This document shows positions 25,589-34,851 of a DNA stretch of 38,538 nt, in pieces. The notes under the pieces were generated by a model. The model did not search any database and was not told the DNA's origin. It saw only the letters and a list, made by a program, of their open reading frames with translations. This stretch comes from Nitrospirales bacterium. GTDB taxonomy: Bacteria; Nitrospirota; Nitrospiria; Nitrospirales; UBA8639. Where the stretch lies: assembly GCA_021603905.1 (NCBI GenBank), contig BQIU01000033.1:1-38538 (forward strand). Reading direction: 5' to 3'. The translations under genes and the position numbers were made by a program. How positions within the stretch are numbered: position 1 is the stretch's first letter; each line of letters starts with the position of its first letter.

Positions 25589-27181
25589 CTAACGCTGTTT
25601 TGCGAGTTTGAGGGCTTGACTCGCGTTAACTCTTCCGTAGCCATACCATTCACTATGACCAGATGAATCATATTTCCCCTTTGCCTGATCAATTTTGTCG
25701 CTCGAGTCTTTGATAACTTCCTTGACCTCTCTCCATGTCAATTTTGGATTAACTGATAAGATTAAGGCGGCGATTCCTGCCACACCCGGACAGGAACTTG
25801 AGGTACCTCCGAACCGATTGGTGTAGGATCCCAGCCGATCCCCTAAACGGCTTCGGCCAGGATTATACCCGGCAGCTCCTGAGCGATCTGTGGTCCAGAT
25901 GCCTCGCGTTCGTGCTGAAGATGCGTAATCTTTACTCGGAAAACAACACCACACGGCCTTGCCAAAATCACTATAAACACTTCGTTGACTTTGATCATTG
26001 CACGAGGCAATAGCCATCACTCTCTCGCTGCTGGCATAGCCATCTTTGTCAACACTTTCATTGCCATTCCCAGCTGCCCATGTGACCACACACCCTTTAC
26101 CCTGACGACCATTCTCGGTGACATATTCGAGTGCCAGTCGAGTGGAGTCGGGGAGTAGATATTCAGTTTTTCGTTTTGGATCTTCGGTATTTCGCCAATC
26201 TGCATCGCCTGGCCCCCAACTACAAGAAATGATGTCAGCTCCGTGGTCAGCAGCCCAGATCAAAGCCTCAGCTTCGTCCTGTGATCCTGAACCGGAATCG
26301 AGTCGAATGGGCATGAGCCTCGCTTTAGGGGCAACGCCGGAGGCTCCATGATGACCATTGGCACAAGCGACTCCCGCGCAAGGCGTACCATGATTGTCAT
26401 TTGACCCAGGCCTTGGATCTTCAATCTTTCTGGTCGCATCCCAGGGAAAGACAATTTTATTGTCTCCGGAAAATTCTTCATGTGTGAGGTCGAATCCATC
26501 GTCAATCACGGCAATGGTGATACCTTCTCCTTCCGTCGTTTTCCATGCCTTCTCAATATTGGCATGAGCACGAATTCGGTGCTGACCGATGGTTGTGATT
26601 TTCAGGTGCCATTGTTCTGGAAAGGCGTTGCGATGTTGAGTTTGCCGAATCAGTTCCGGGTGACAAAGTTCTACGGCGTCTTCCTGTAACAGCATTTCGG
26701 CGATGGTAAACACTGTTTGCCCGCAACCCTTCGGGCCTGAAACAAAATACCCATTGCGGGCATAGCTAACTTTTCGTTTAATAGAGAGTCCATATTGTTT
26801 AAGGAGCTTCTTACACGATCGCTGCGTTTGACCTTGCTGAAATTTCACAAAGAGGTTTTCTGTATAGATAACCGGAACCTTAGATTTTCGATCCAATAGC
26901 ACGCGTCCGGCAAATTCGATATCAGACTGAATCTTGAATGTTTTTCTCACTTGAGAACAGAGTTTTTTGATTCCTCTTTTGGCACGAACTTGATGAACTT
27001 CTACCCCAGATCCAGGAAGTTGAAAATTGAGTTCAAGTTTTTCTAATAACTTCCAGGCTTTCTTCGATAGCATGTTGGGGTCGAGCTTTCCTCGATCTTC
27101 CGTTCGAATAATCACATGCCGCGCACTCTTAGTTAACGAACACTTCTTTCCCTTCTTTCCACCATATCGAAAGCTTGGCAT
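25589..27181 (-). CDS. Subtilisin-family serine protease with N-terminal prodomain
   Basis: A 530-aa subtilase (S8). Catalytic Asp227 (VIDDGFD), His264 (NDNHGTPCAG), oxyanion Asn372 (WAAGNGN) and Ser461 (GGTSSSCPG); the surroundings resemble the proprotein-convertase/kexin side of the family. Residues about 100-180 look like a fervidolysin-type inhibitory prodomain (ENLFVKF...VELCHPE). There is no signal peptide: the N-terminus is basic and polar, so it may act inside the cell or leave by another route. The start at 27179-27181 is chosen because the sigma-54 promoter at 27212-27228 would start transcription near 27202, after the alternative GTG at 27211. Confidence 0.9.
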   Translation of the reverse strand: MPSFRYGGKKGKKCSLTKSARHVIIRTEDRGKLDPNMLSKKAWKLLEKLELNFQLPGSGVEVHQVRAKRGIKKLCSQVRKTFKIQSDIEFAGRVLLDRKSKVPVIYTENLFVKFQQGQTQRSCKKLLKQYGLSIKRKVSYARNGYFVSGPKGCGQTVFTIAEMLLQEDAVELCHPELIRQTQHRNAFPEQWHLKITTIGQHRIRAHANIEKAWKTTEGEGITIAVIDDGFDLTHEEFSGDNKIVFPWDATRKIEDPRPGSNDNHGTPCAGVACANGHHGASGVAPKARLMPIRLDSGSGSQDEAEALIWAADHGADIISCSWGPGDADWRNTEDPKRKTEYLLPDSTRLALEYVTENGRQGKGCVVTWAAGNGNESVDKDGYASSERVMAIASCNDQSQRSVYSDFGKAVWCCFPSKDYASSARTRGIWTTDRSGAAGYNPGRSRLGDRLGSYTNRFGGTSSSCPGVAGIAALILSVNPKLTWREVKEVIKDSSDKIDQAKGKYDSSGHSEWYGYGRVNASQALKLAKQR

Positions 27182-27211
27182 CTTCGAAATTTCCCCTTTC
27201 CTTCTGAACAC

Positions 27212-27228
27212 TGCAAAAAAAAGACCAG
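27212..27228 (-). promoter_or_regulatory. Sigma-54 promoter of the subtilase gene
   Basis: On the minus strand CTGGTCTTTTTTTTGCA: TGG and TTGCA with GG-N10-GC spacing, 8 of 11 consensus positions. It shares TGGTCT with the giant-operon promoter. The T-run could inflate the match by chance. Confidence 0.5.
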
Positions 27229-27415
27229 TGTCTCATGACGTGGGAGTCGATGATTATAGCGAATTCAATAAATTTCCAAGTTAACTATTGAGACTGCTGC
27301 AGCGTATGAATAAGCCTCAAACATTGGAAGTTATTCGAAACGGCTAGACCTTCTGATAGTAATGGGAAATAGCAACATAAAATAATCAAATGACAATAGG
27401 GGTGATGCACCGTAG

Positions 27416-27451
27416 AGAGATGTGTATCGAAAGAGATACGTTTCGTATCTC
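27416..27451 (-). promoter_or_regulatory. Upstream activator-type site (GATAC family) of the subtilase gene
   Basis: On the minus strand: the perfect palindrome GAGATACG-AAA-CGTATCTC (27433-27451), then TTTCGATAC and ACATCTC. The proximal GATAC is 214 bp before the -12 GC. Confidence 0.6.
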
Positions 27452-27936
27452 ATTCGTTACCGTAGTGAAACGAAATGATTCCCAGAAAGTGTCTAGAGAC
27501 GATGGTTCGATATCTCAATGGCTCATAGAGAATCATTCCGTATTTGAATCATTGGGCAACATGAATAGGAAATAGGGGGTCATCGCGAATCCTATTAATT
27601 TTTATAAGGATGTCCAGGCCACGAATGTTCAACAGCTCTTTGGCTCATGAATGCGCAGTTCTCATTTCAATCATTGTGCTATTTGAACGTCAGATTTGTA
27701 TGTGTCTTAGGTGGCGACGTTGTGTAACTTTACGCAACGCGCTAGGCAACTGTGGTTGAAAGGTGTTCTGTCCCTGTCGTGTCAACATAAGGTCGCCAAG
27801 CCTGTATAGTCAGACACCTCAAGCTTTGCTGTGAATTCAGCCGGCTATTAAAACTTGTGTATAGATTTTAGATGGGAATGTTCAACAAGAAACTGAGAAA
27901 GGAGCAGGATCGATGAATGGTCAGGATAGAGAAGTG
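27452..27936. other. Intergenic region before the nuo operon end
   Basis: 485 bp between the subtilase regulatory site and the nuoN stop. I see no gene I would support. A 25-codon ORF with an AGGAG site starts at 27913 and runs into the 3' end of nuoN on the opposite strand. No clear terminator for the nuo operon is visible, only a short AGCCGGCT palindrome near 27838. Confidence 0.4.
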
Positions 27937-29430
27937 TTAACTGCCTGGAAGGGTAGAAAGTGCGGCGGTTGCAGGTGGAGCGATCTTTGAGAACATTAAT
28001 GTCGCCGAGACCGCCCAGTCGATGAAGGTTCTCGGGTAAATCCCCAAGAGGAGGGTACCGGCAATGCAGATGTAGACGACTGTTTTAATCGGGAACGATA
28101 CGGTGAGCGGGGTCGAATCAACCGGCTCATTGATGTACATTTTTTTTACGACAATCAGGTAGTAATACATGGATATGACAATATTAATAAGCCCGACGAT
28201 TAACAACGTATAGAGTTCTTCTTCGATGGCGGCCACGAATAAGTACAACTTGCCGATAAACCCTGCGAGTGGTGGGACGCCAGCCAATGACAACAGAAAG
28301 AGGAACATGGCAGCAGCGAGAAAGGGCGAGCGGCGATTTAGCCCACTATAATCTTCGATTTCGTCACTGTGAATGTGATGGCTCACAGCGATGACCACCG
28401 CAAAAGCGCCGATGTTCGCAAACAAATAGGTCAGCAAATAAAAAAGTATGGCGTCACTACCCATTTTGGTTCCGGCCGCTAGACCGACCATCACTGTCCC
28501 AATTTGCGCAATTCCAGAGTAGGCCAAGAGACGTTTGATATTCTTTTGTGCAATCGCCACAACGTTTCCATAGGTCATTGAGATGATGGAGGCGCAGACA
28601 AACATGAAGACCCACATGGGTTTAAACGACGCCAGGCCCACATAAAACATGCGGATTAATATGGCGATGGCTGCACCCTTAGGGGCAATTGAGAGAAAGG
28701 CAGTGACAGGAGTCGGGGCGCCTTGGTAGGTATCCGGAATCCAGGAGTGAAATGGTACGGCGCCAATCTTAAACCCTAGGGCAGCAAAAATGAGCAAAAA
28801 TCCTATCGCGAGTCCATAACTTCCTGGCGTTGAAGCCATTTGTGAGAAAATCAATGTGCCAGTTTCGCCATAGACCAAACTGATCCCGTAAGCTAAGAGT
28901 CCTGCGGCAAAGACTCCGAGAATAAAAAATTTCAAACCAGCTTCACTTGAACGGATATCATCTCGTAGGTACGCGACAAGGACATAGAACCCGAATGTCG
29001 AGAATTCAAGCGTGACGAAGACCGAGATCAAGTCATTAGCTGAAGCCATGAACATCATGCCCAACCCGGACATCATAACCATGAAGTAGTATTCGCCTTT
29101 GAAAAATCGAAAACCCTTGACGTAATCAATCGAAATGAAAATGACCATCGCTGTGGCGAGTAAAATCAGAATCTTAAAAAAGATTGAAAGGTGATCGACC
29201 ACATACATATTCTTAAACAAAGCCCCGATGATGCCAGCCTGGTCAAACCAAATGAGAATACAGATCGTGGCAAGGAGCCCGCCAATGCTGAGATAGGCCA
29301 AGGTTTCGTGTTGGATTTTTCTGACAGAAAAATCGACTGACAGCACCGTACAGAGCCAAAGGGTCAGAAAAATTTCCGGCAGAACGAGGAGGAGGTCGGA
29401 ACCAGTGAGTGTGAGATCAAATATCATCAT
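27937..29430 (-). CDS. nuoN: NADH-quinone oxidoreductase subunit N
   Basis: A 497-aa membrane protein of about 14 helices, antiporter-like subunit of complex I. FVTLEFSTFGFYVLVAYLR carries the transmembrane-5 Glu, FKIGAVPFHSWIPDTYQGAP the helix-7 Lys and His region, and AIAQKNIKRLLAYSGIAQIG the helix-12 region. It is the last gene of the operon, 149 bp after the second nuoM. Confidence 0.95.
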   Translation of the reverse strand: MMIFDLTLTGSDLLLVLPEIFLTLWLCTVLSVDFSVRKIQHETLAYLSIGGLLATICILIWFDQAGIIGALFKNMYVVDHLSIFFKILILLATAMVIFISIDYVKGFRFFKGEYYFMVMMSGLGMMFMASANDLISVFVTLEFSTFGFYVLVAYLRDDIRSSEAGLKFFILGVFAAGLLAYGISLVYGETGTLIFSQMASTPGSYGLAIGFLLIFAALGFKIGAVPFHSWIPDTYQGAPTPVTAFLSIAPKGAAIAILIRMFYVGLASFKPMWVFMFVCASIISMTYGNVVAIAQKNIKRLLAYSGIAQIGTVMVGLAAGTKMGSDAILFYLLTYLFANIGAFAVVIAVSHHIHSDEIEDYSGLNRRSPFLAAAMFLFLLSLAGVPPLAGFIGKLYLFVAAIEEELYTLLIVGLINIVISMYYYLIVVKKMYINEPVDSTPLTVSFPIKTVVYICIAGTLLLGIYPRTFIDWAVSATLMFSKIAPPATAALSTLPGS

Positions 29431-29579
29431 GACGTAATGCGTTAAACGTGAAACTTTTCCGCTAATAATAGACGGCTAGTGGAGAGTTCGTGCCTCAACC
29501 TAAACATGTCGCGTTGAATTCGAGAAGGCTTTATAATAAACATTACATCTAATCTGCTAAGGTTTTTTGGTTCACTCCA

Positions 29580-31190
29580 CTAGGGCAATAGTCCTTGTGA
29601 ATGTTGGCTAACCTGACTGACAATAGGTGCGACTTGATTGATCCGGTCAAGCATGGGTTCAACGGTTGATCGCACCACGTCATAGAAATGTCCTGGGAAA
29701 ATCCCAAGCGATACACTACAGACGATCAGCAAAATAAGTGGCATGCGGTCAACAAATGTTCTGGCATCTTGGGAATGGGCATATTCCGGTGAGAGTTCTC
29801 CATAGAACAGGCCTCGCATCATTTTAAATAAGTACGCGAGCGTCAAGACAATACCGAGTACTGCCACGAAAACCTGGAAAGGATATTTCTCCCAACTGCC
29901 CACAATAATCATGACTTCTGCAATAAAATTTACGGTTCCGGGCATACCGATGGATGCCATACATCCGACAATAAAGGCCCCAGATATGAAGGGCATCTTT
30001 TGCATTAGCCCTCCAAGCGAAGGAATATCGCGTGTATGAGTCTGGTCATAGACCCATCCGGCCATCGCGAACAACATACTGGTGGCTAATGCATGGGCAA
30101 ACATGTAAATGACCGCACCTGTCAAGCTGATGTAATCCAGTGCTGCCATCCCTAAAAAAATGTACCCCATATGCGATGAGCTGGAGTATCCGATAATGTA
30201 CTTCGTGTCTTTCGCAAAATAGGAGACCAATCCGCCATAGATAATACTGAAGACACAGAGGACTGCGGCGATCCAAATCCATTCTCGCGTGGTTTCCGGA
30301 AGAATTTCGTACCCCACTCGAATAATCGAAAAATGCCCCAACTTCATCAGCACGCCGGCGTGCAGCATACTTGTCGCAGCCGGTGCTGCGGCATGTCCGA
30401 CCGGAGACCATGAATGGAGTGGCCAAATCGGGGCAATCGAGGCAAATCCGAAAAATACGAGAATCCAGATAATGATTGCCAATGTACTGTTTTCTTGAAT
30501 ACCCGTTTGTGCTTTGAGTGCCACGATATCAAACGTATGCAATCCGGAAAAATGATAAATCAGCAAAATTCCCATTAACGCGACGACAGCTCCTGCGGAG
30601 AGGAACAGCGTGAGTTTCATGGCCGCGTACTCTTTGCTGTTTGAACCAAAATTGAAAATAAATCCGACGGAGTCACGGAGTTTGAGTCCTTCAGGGTCTG
30701 TCATCGACAGATAGCCTTTGGTGTGGCTTCCCCACATGCCTAACAGCACGTACATGGGTAGCACGGACATCTCATAGAAGAAGTACAGGAAGAACAAGTC
30801 CAGCGACATGAAAACACCAATAGTCGCCGCGGCCAAAATCAACAAGAAGATATAGAATTCTTTGGTCCGGTCTTTGATGTGCCAGGAAACAAAAACGCCA
30901 GCGAATAACAAGATCGCCGAGGCAAAGACCAGCGGACCTCCGATTCCATCAACCCCGACATAAAAAGCTATGCCAAGTTCTTCAGACCAGGGAAACCGTT
31001 GAACAAATTGATAGCCGGCTTTCTCGGTGTCATACGCGAAGAAAATATAAAACGAGGCAAGCAAGCAAATGCCGGATGACACGGCCGCGACCATACGCGT
31101 CAGAAGTTCTTCTTTTCTTGGGACAAAAATGAGTCCGATCGCACCAATGAACGGCGCGAAGAGAATGATCAGAAGAGAATATTCACCCAT
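29580..31190 (-). CDS. nuoM: Second NuoM-type subunit (NuoM2) of complex I
   Basis: A 536-aa antiporter-like subunit, the extra NuoM of a 2M complex I. FFYEMSVLPMYVLLGMWG holds the helix-5 Glu, and AGVLMKLGHFSIIR the helix-8 Lys. The helix-7 motif, normally FAxKxPxxPxHxWLPDAH, reads FASIAPIWPLHSWSPVGH, so the helix-7 Lys is Ile and LPDAH is SPVGH. An inserted loop of about 25 residues (SHTKGYLSMTDPEGLKLRDS) follows helix 5. It lies 4 bp after the canonical nuoM, clearly in one operon. Extra antiporter subunits have been proposed to change the proton-to-electron ratio. Confidence 0.93.
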   Translation of the reverse strand: MGEYSLLIILFAPFIGAIGLIFVPRKEELLTRMVAAVSSGICLLASFYIFFAYDTEKAGYQFVQRFPWSEELGIAFYVGVDGIGGPLVFASAILLFAGVFVSWHIKDRTKEFYIFLLILAAATIGVFMSLDLFFLYFFYEMSVLPMYVLLGMWGSHTKGYLSMTDPEGLKLRDSVGFIFNFGSNSKEYAAMKLTLFLSAGAVVALMGILLIYHFSGLHTFDIVALKAQTGIQENSTLAIIIWILVFFGFASIAPIWPLHSWSPVGHAAAPAATSMLHAGVLMKLGHFSIIRVGYEILPETTREWIWIAAVLCVFSIIYGGLVSYFAKDTKYIIGYSSSSHMGYIFLGMAALDYISLTGAVIYMFAHALATSMLFAMAGWVYDQTHTRDIPSLGGLMQKMPFISGAFIVGCMASIGMPGTVNFIAEVMIIVGSWEKYPFQVFVAVLGIVLTLAYLFKMMRGLFYGELSPEYAHSQDARTFVDRMPLILLIVCSVSLGIFPGHFYDVVRSTVEPMLDRINQVAPIVSQVSQHSQGLLP

Positions 31191-31194
31191 GCGA

Positions 31195-32748
31195 TTAATC
31201 CTGTCTCACTTGACTGAGCACGTGAGGCGCTGGTGTTGAAACTGTCGTATTTCCATGATTGAGTCGATCAACGACTTCTTGTACCGATCCATTCATCATG
31301 CGCAAGAAAGGAGATGGGTAGAGCCCGATCCAGAAAATCATGACGCATAACGCGACGCCGATTCCCCACTCTCTCGTGTTGAGATCTTTGAGAACCGCAG
31401 GGAGTCCTTCTTTGAGAGGGCCAAAGATGGCGCGTTCATAAAACCATAAAAAGTAGGCGGCGGCAAAGATGACCCCAGTGACGGCGATAGCGCCGTAGAC
31501 CCAGTACGCTTGAAAGGCGCCAAGTAAAATTAAGAATTCACCGACGAAGCCGTTTGTTCCGGGAAGGCCAATTGAGGCCATGCCGATAATGAGGAGGAAC
31601 GTTGCCAGCAGAGGCATCTTCTTCGCGAGCCCGCTACATTCATGGACATTGGTATGTCCCAGTCGTTCATAGACAAATCCAGCAAAAAAGAACAAGCCTG
31701 CGGTGCTGAATCCCAGATTAATCATCGTGAGGAGACTGCCTTGAATGCCTTGAAAATTCAACGCAAAAAGACCAATGACCACAAATCCTAAATGACTGAT
31801 GCTGCTGAACACCAAGAGCCGTCTGAAGTCTGGCTGAATAATGGCGACAATAGCCCCATACACGATGGCAATGAGTCCAAGCGTCATCACAATAGCAACA
31901 ACGGTCTGATCACGAGAGGCATCAGGAAGCAAGGGGAAACTAAATCGCAGGAAGCCGTAGGTGCCCATTTTAATGCCGGCCAACAGGACCGAAGTGGGAA
32001 TAGGGCCCTGCGTTAGCGCATCAGGGAGCCAGCTATGAAACGGAAAGACCGGTGCCTTAAACGCAAACCCGAGAAAGATGAGCCAGAAAATCAACAATTG
32101 CTGTCCAATCGGGATGGGGACCGAAAGCAGTTCCACCAAGTCAAAGCTATAGGTTTGTTTCACAGAGTAGTAATTCAAATCAAGAAGGCAGAATCCCACT
32201 AACATAAAGACGCTGCCTAACAGCGTATAGAGGACATATTTCAAGGCTGCATACTGGCACTGTGCACCAAGTCCCCACAGCTTGATCATGAAATAACTGG
32301 GGATGAGCATGAGTTCCCAGAACACAAAGAATAAAATGAGGTCGATGGACACAAAAATGCCCATGATGGTGGTTTCGAGTGCCAGGAGACTCATGAAAAA
32401 GGCCTTGGGATGGATTTTGACGGTATCCCAAGCATAGAGCATGAGCAGGACCGACAGAAATGCTGTGAGTCCGACAAACAGAATGCTGATTCCATCAACC
32501 GCCATGTGATAGCCGATGCCAAGTTGCGGGATCCAGCTATAGTGTTCGGAGAATTGCATGGCAGCGGTGTCAGGGACAAATCCCATCAGTAGCCAAGCCG
32601 AGACGACAAATTCCAGGACCACAAATCCCAACGCCGACTTCTTGATCAGGTCCAGATCTTTCATGGCCCACAAGATCATGGCGCCGAAAAGCGGAAAGAA
32701 CGTGAGGAACGTCAGAATGGGAAACCCTGCTTGTAATTCTTCTTGCAT
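31195..32748 (-). CDS. nuoM: NADH-quinone oxidoreductase subunit M (canonical copy)
   Basis: A 517-aa antiporter-like proton-pumping subunit. FVFWELMLIPSYFMIKLWG carries the helix-5 Glu, FAFKAPVFPFHSWLPDA the helix-7 Lys and His, and LLAGIKMGTYGFLRF the helix-8 Lys. It keeps all the residues that the downstream second copy has changed. It starts 110 bp after nuoL stops; that gap contains the dispersed element at 32763-32776. Confidence 0.95.
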   Translation of the reverse strand: MQEELQAGFPILTFLTFFPLFGAMILWAMKDLDLIKKSALGFVVLEFVVSAWLLMGFVPDTAAMQFSEHYSWIPQLGIGYHMAVDGISILFVGLTAFLSVLLMLYAWDTVKIHPKAFFMSLLALETTIMGIFVSIDLILFFVFWELMLIPSYFMIKLWGLGAQCQYAALKYVLYTLLGSVFMLVGFCLLDLNYYSVKQTYSFDLVELLSVPIPIGQQLLIFWLIFLGFAFKAPVFPFHSWLPDALTQGPIPTSVLLAGIKMGTYGFLRFSFPLLPDASRDQTVVAIVMTLGLIAIVYGAIVAIIQPDFRRLLVFSSISHLGFVVIGLFALNFQGIQGSLLTMINLGFSTAGLFFFAGFVYERLGHTNVHECSGLAKKMPLLATFLLIIGMASIGLPGTNGFVGEFLILLGAFQAYWVYGAIAVTGVIFAAAYFLWFYERAIFGPLKEGLPAVLKDLNTREWGIGVALCVMIFWIGLYPSPFLRMMNGSVQEVVDRLNHGNTTVSTPAPHVLSQVRQD

Positions 32749-32762
32749 CGTTTCGTTTTACT

Positions 32763-32776
32763 TTATAGCCGTTTCA
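32763..32776 (-). repeat. Short form of the dispersed element, between nuoL and nuoM
   Basis: On the minus strand TGAAACGGCTATAA, identical to 14 bases of the copy at 8200-8213 and near-identical to that at 2766-2785. Confidence 0.4.
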
Positions 32777-32858
32777 ATGACCCTTTAATGCTTAACATGT
32801 GTAACCGCGCGAAGTTAATGAAAATGGTTATCTGGGCCTTCTTTGGATTCGCTATAAA

Positions 32859-34850
32859 TTACTGTCCAAGTGCGGTCGCACTGGTAAACCAGAGAAAGGC
32901 CACATGGACCAATATGGCTAAGCCGATGATAATAATGGCGGCATAGTGATGAACCATACCACTTTGGAGTTTTCTCCAAGCCAAGGCCGCTAAGTGATGG
33001 CCAAAACCGATGATGTTGAGCCCGGCATACATCACATGTTTCTCGGTCCAGGTGATGCCTGCGGCACTCACGTCAGTCATATTGCCGATTCCAATGATAA
33101 ATCGATCAATGATATTTCGGTCAATCCAATCCCATAACTCGCCGAGTCGTTTGCACGGTTCGACGATGATCTTGTCGTAGAATTCATCAACATAATATTT
33201 ATTGAGTAGGGTCGTATATACTCCCGAAGCTTTTTGCATCCATTCGTCAGCGGTCCCTGGATTTGTGATGTACATATAACGTGCTAATGCCCATCCTGAT
33301 ACAGCAATCAGTGTGGCAAAGCTGGCTAGGCCAAGGAGTAGGCCGATATTAACTTCATGCGCCGTTGCTCCAAGAGGGGTGGCCACATCGTGCAGGAAAC
33401 CATGGAGTAAGCCATGTTCAGGAGGAAACCCTAAAAATAATCCGCCCACGAGGGAGAGTCCGGCAAGAACCATGAGGGGAACCGTCATCACTTTAGGTGA
33501 TTCGTGAATATGGGATTCGACTTCAGGATCAACGCGGGATGTCCCGTAGAACGTGAGATTCGTCAGTCGAAACATGTAGAAACTAGTCAAGAACGCGCCA
33601 ATAGCCGCGAGTGCATATAAAAAGTAATGGTGATGGATGAAGGCATGAGCCATGATCTCATCCTTGCTCCAGAATCCGGCTAATGGTGGAATGCCGGCAA
33701 TGGCAATCGTGCCTATCAAAAAGACCTTATAGGTAATGGGAATTTTGTTGTGCAGGTCGCCCATTTTCCGAATATCTTGTTCACCGTTGAGAGAATGAAT
33801 GACCGCGCCAGCCGAAAGGAATAAGAGAGCTTTGAAAAACGCATGAGTCACGACATGAAAGATGGCGGCCGTGTATGCACCGATGCCACAGGCGAGGAAC
33901 ATGTAGCCCAATTGACTGACGGTGGAATACGCCAAGACACGTTTGATGTCGTTTTGCACAAGCCCAATGGTGGCGGCAAACAACGCCGTAATACCACCGA
34001 CAAGTCCAACGGTGGTTAATGCCACAGGGGCCATGTCGAAAATGGCATGATTCCGCACGATCATATAGACCCCAGCGGTAACCATCGTTGCTGCGTGGAT
34101 CAAGGCGCTGACCGGTGTGGGACCTTCCATCGCATCAGGCAACCATGTGTACAATGGAAGTTGGGCTGACTTCCCAACCGCTCCGACGAGCAAGCACAAG
34201 GCGATAGCCGTGGCCATGCCTGTAGAAAGCTGTGGGGCTTGTTCGAGGACTTTGAGATAATCAAGTGTTCGAAATTCTGTGAAAATTAAAAAGACCGCGA
34301 GCAGAAATCCCGCATCGCCAATGCGGTTCACCACAAAAGCTTTCGTGGCCGCTTTTCCGGCAGAAATCTTTTCGTAGTAATACCCGATGAGCAGGTAGGA
34401 GCAGAGGCCGACGCCTTCCCAGCCGATAAACAACACCAGATAATTGTTCCCCATGACTAAGAGCAGCATGGAGACCATGAACAAGTTCATATAGGTGAAG
34501 AAGCGGGTGAAGCCTTCTTCTCCGTGCATGTATCCAATCGAATAGATGTGAATCAGGAGTCCTACACCTGTGATCACCATCAAAAAGACTGTGGTCAAGG
34601 GATCAATTAGGAATGCAAGATCGATGGAAAGGTCACCTCCATATATCCAGGAGTAGGCGACCACTTCTTTCGGCGTGGGATCGGAAATGACATGGCCCAA
34701 GACACCGAGTGTACAGAGGAATGAGAGACCCACTGAGCCAAAGGCCAGTCGTCCGGCCAGTTCGGTGGGATAGCGAGTCCCAAATATTCCGTTTGCGATG
34801 ACGGCAAGAAGCGGAAAGATGGGAATAAGCAGAACTAAAAGATCAAACAC
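32859..34850 (-). CDS. nuoL: NADH-quinone oxidoreductase subunit L
   Basis: A 663-aa distal antiporter subunit, about 50 residues longer than the E. coli protein (613). FIGWEGVGLCSYLLIGYYYE holds the helix-5 Glu; GKSAQLPLYTWLPDAMEGPT holds the helix-7 Lys; ALIHAATMVTAGVYM follows. The C-terminal part (from about residue 480) is the lateral helix and anchor, and the extra length fits the longer lateral arm expected when a second NuoM must be spanned. The start is 1 bp from the nuoK stop. Confidence 0.95.
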   Translation of the reverse strand: MFDLLVLLIPIFPLLAVIANGIFGTRYPTELAGRLAFGSVGLSFLCTLGVLGHVISDPTPKEVVAYSWIYGGDLSIDLAFLIDPLTTVFLMVITGVGLLIHIYSIGYMHGEEGFTRFFTYMNLFMVSMLLLVMGNNYLVLFIGWEGVGLCSYLLIGYYYEKISAGKAATKAFVVNRIGDAGFLLAVFLIFTEFRTLDYLKVLEQAPQLSTGMATAIALCLLVGAVGKSAQLPLYTWLPDAMEGPTPVSALIHAATMVTAGVYMIVRNHAIFDMAPVALTTVGLVGGITALFAATIGLVQNDIKRVLAYSTVSQLGYMFLACGIGAYTAAIFHVVTHAFFKALLFLSAGAVIHSLNGEQDIRKMGDLHNKIPITYKVFLIGTIAIAGIPPLAGFWSKDEIMAHAFIHHHYFLYALAAIGAFLTSFYMFRLTNLTFYGTSRVDPEVESHIHESPKVMTVPLMVLAGLSLVGGLFLGFPPEHGLLHGFLHDVATPLGATAHEVNIGLLLGLASFATLIAVSGWALARYMYITNPGTADEWMQKASGVYTTLLNKYYVDEFYDKIIVEPCKRLGELWDWIDRNIIDRFIIGIGNMTDVSAAGITWTEKHVMYAGLNIIGFGHHLAALAWRKLQSGMVHHYAAIIIIGLAILVHVAFLWFTSATALGQ

Positions 34851-34851
34851 G

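Noticed and set aside
27913..27990. 25-codon ORF with a good AGGAG site at the end of the nuo operon
   Set aside because: It overlaps the 3' end of nuoN on the opposite strand and has no recognisable features.
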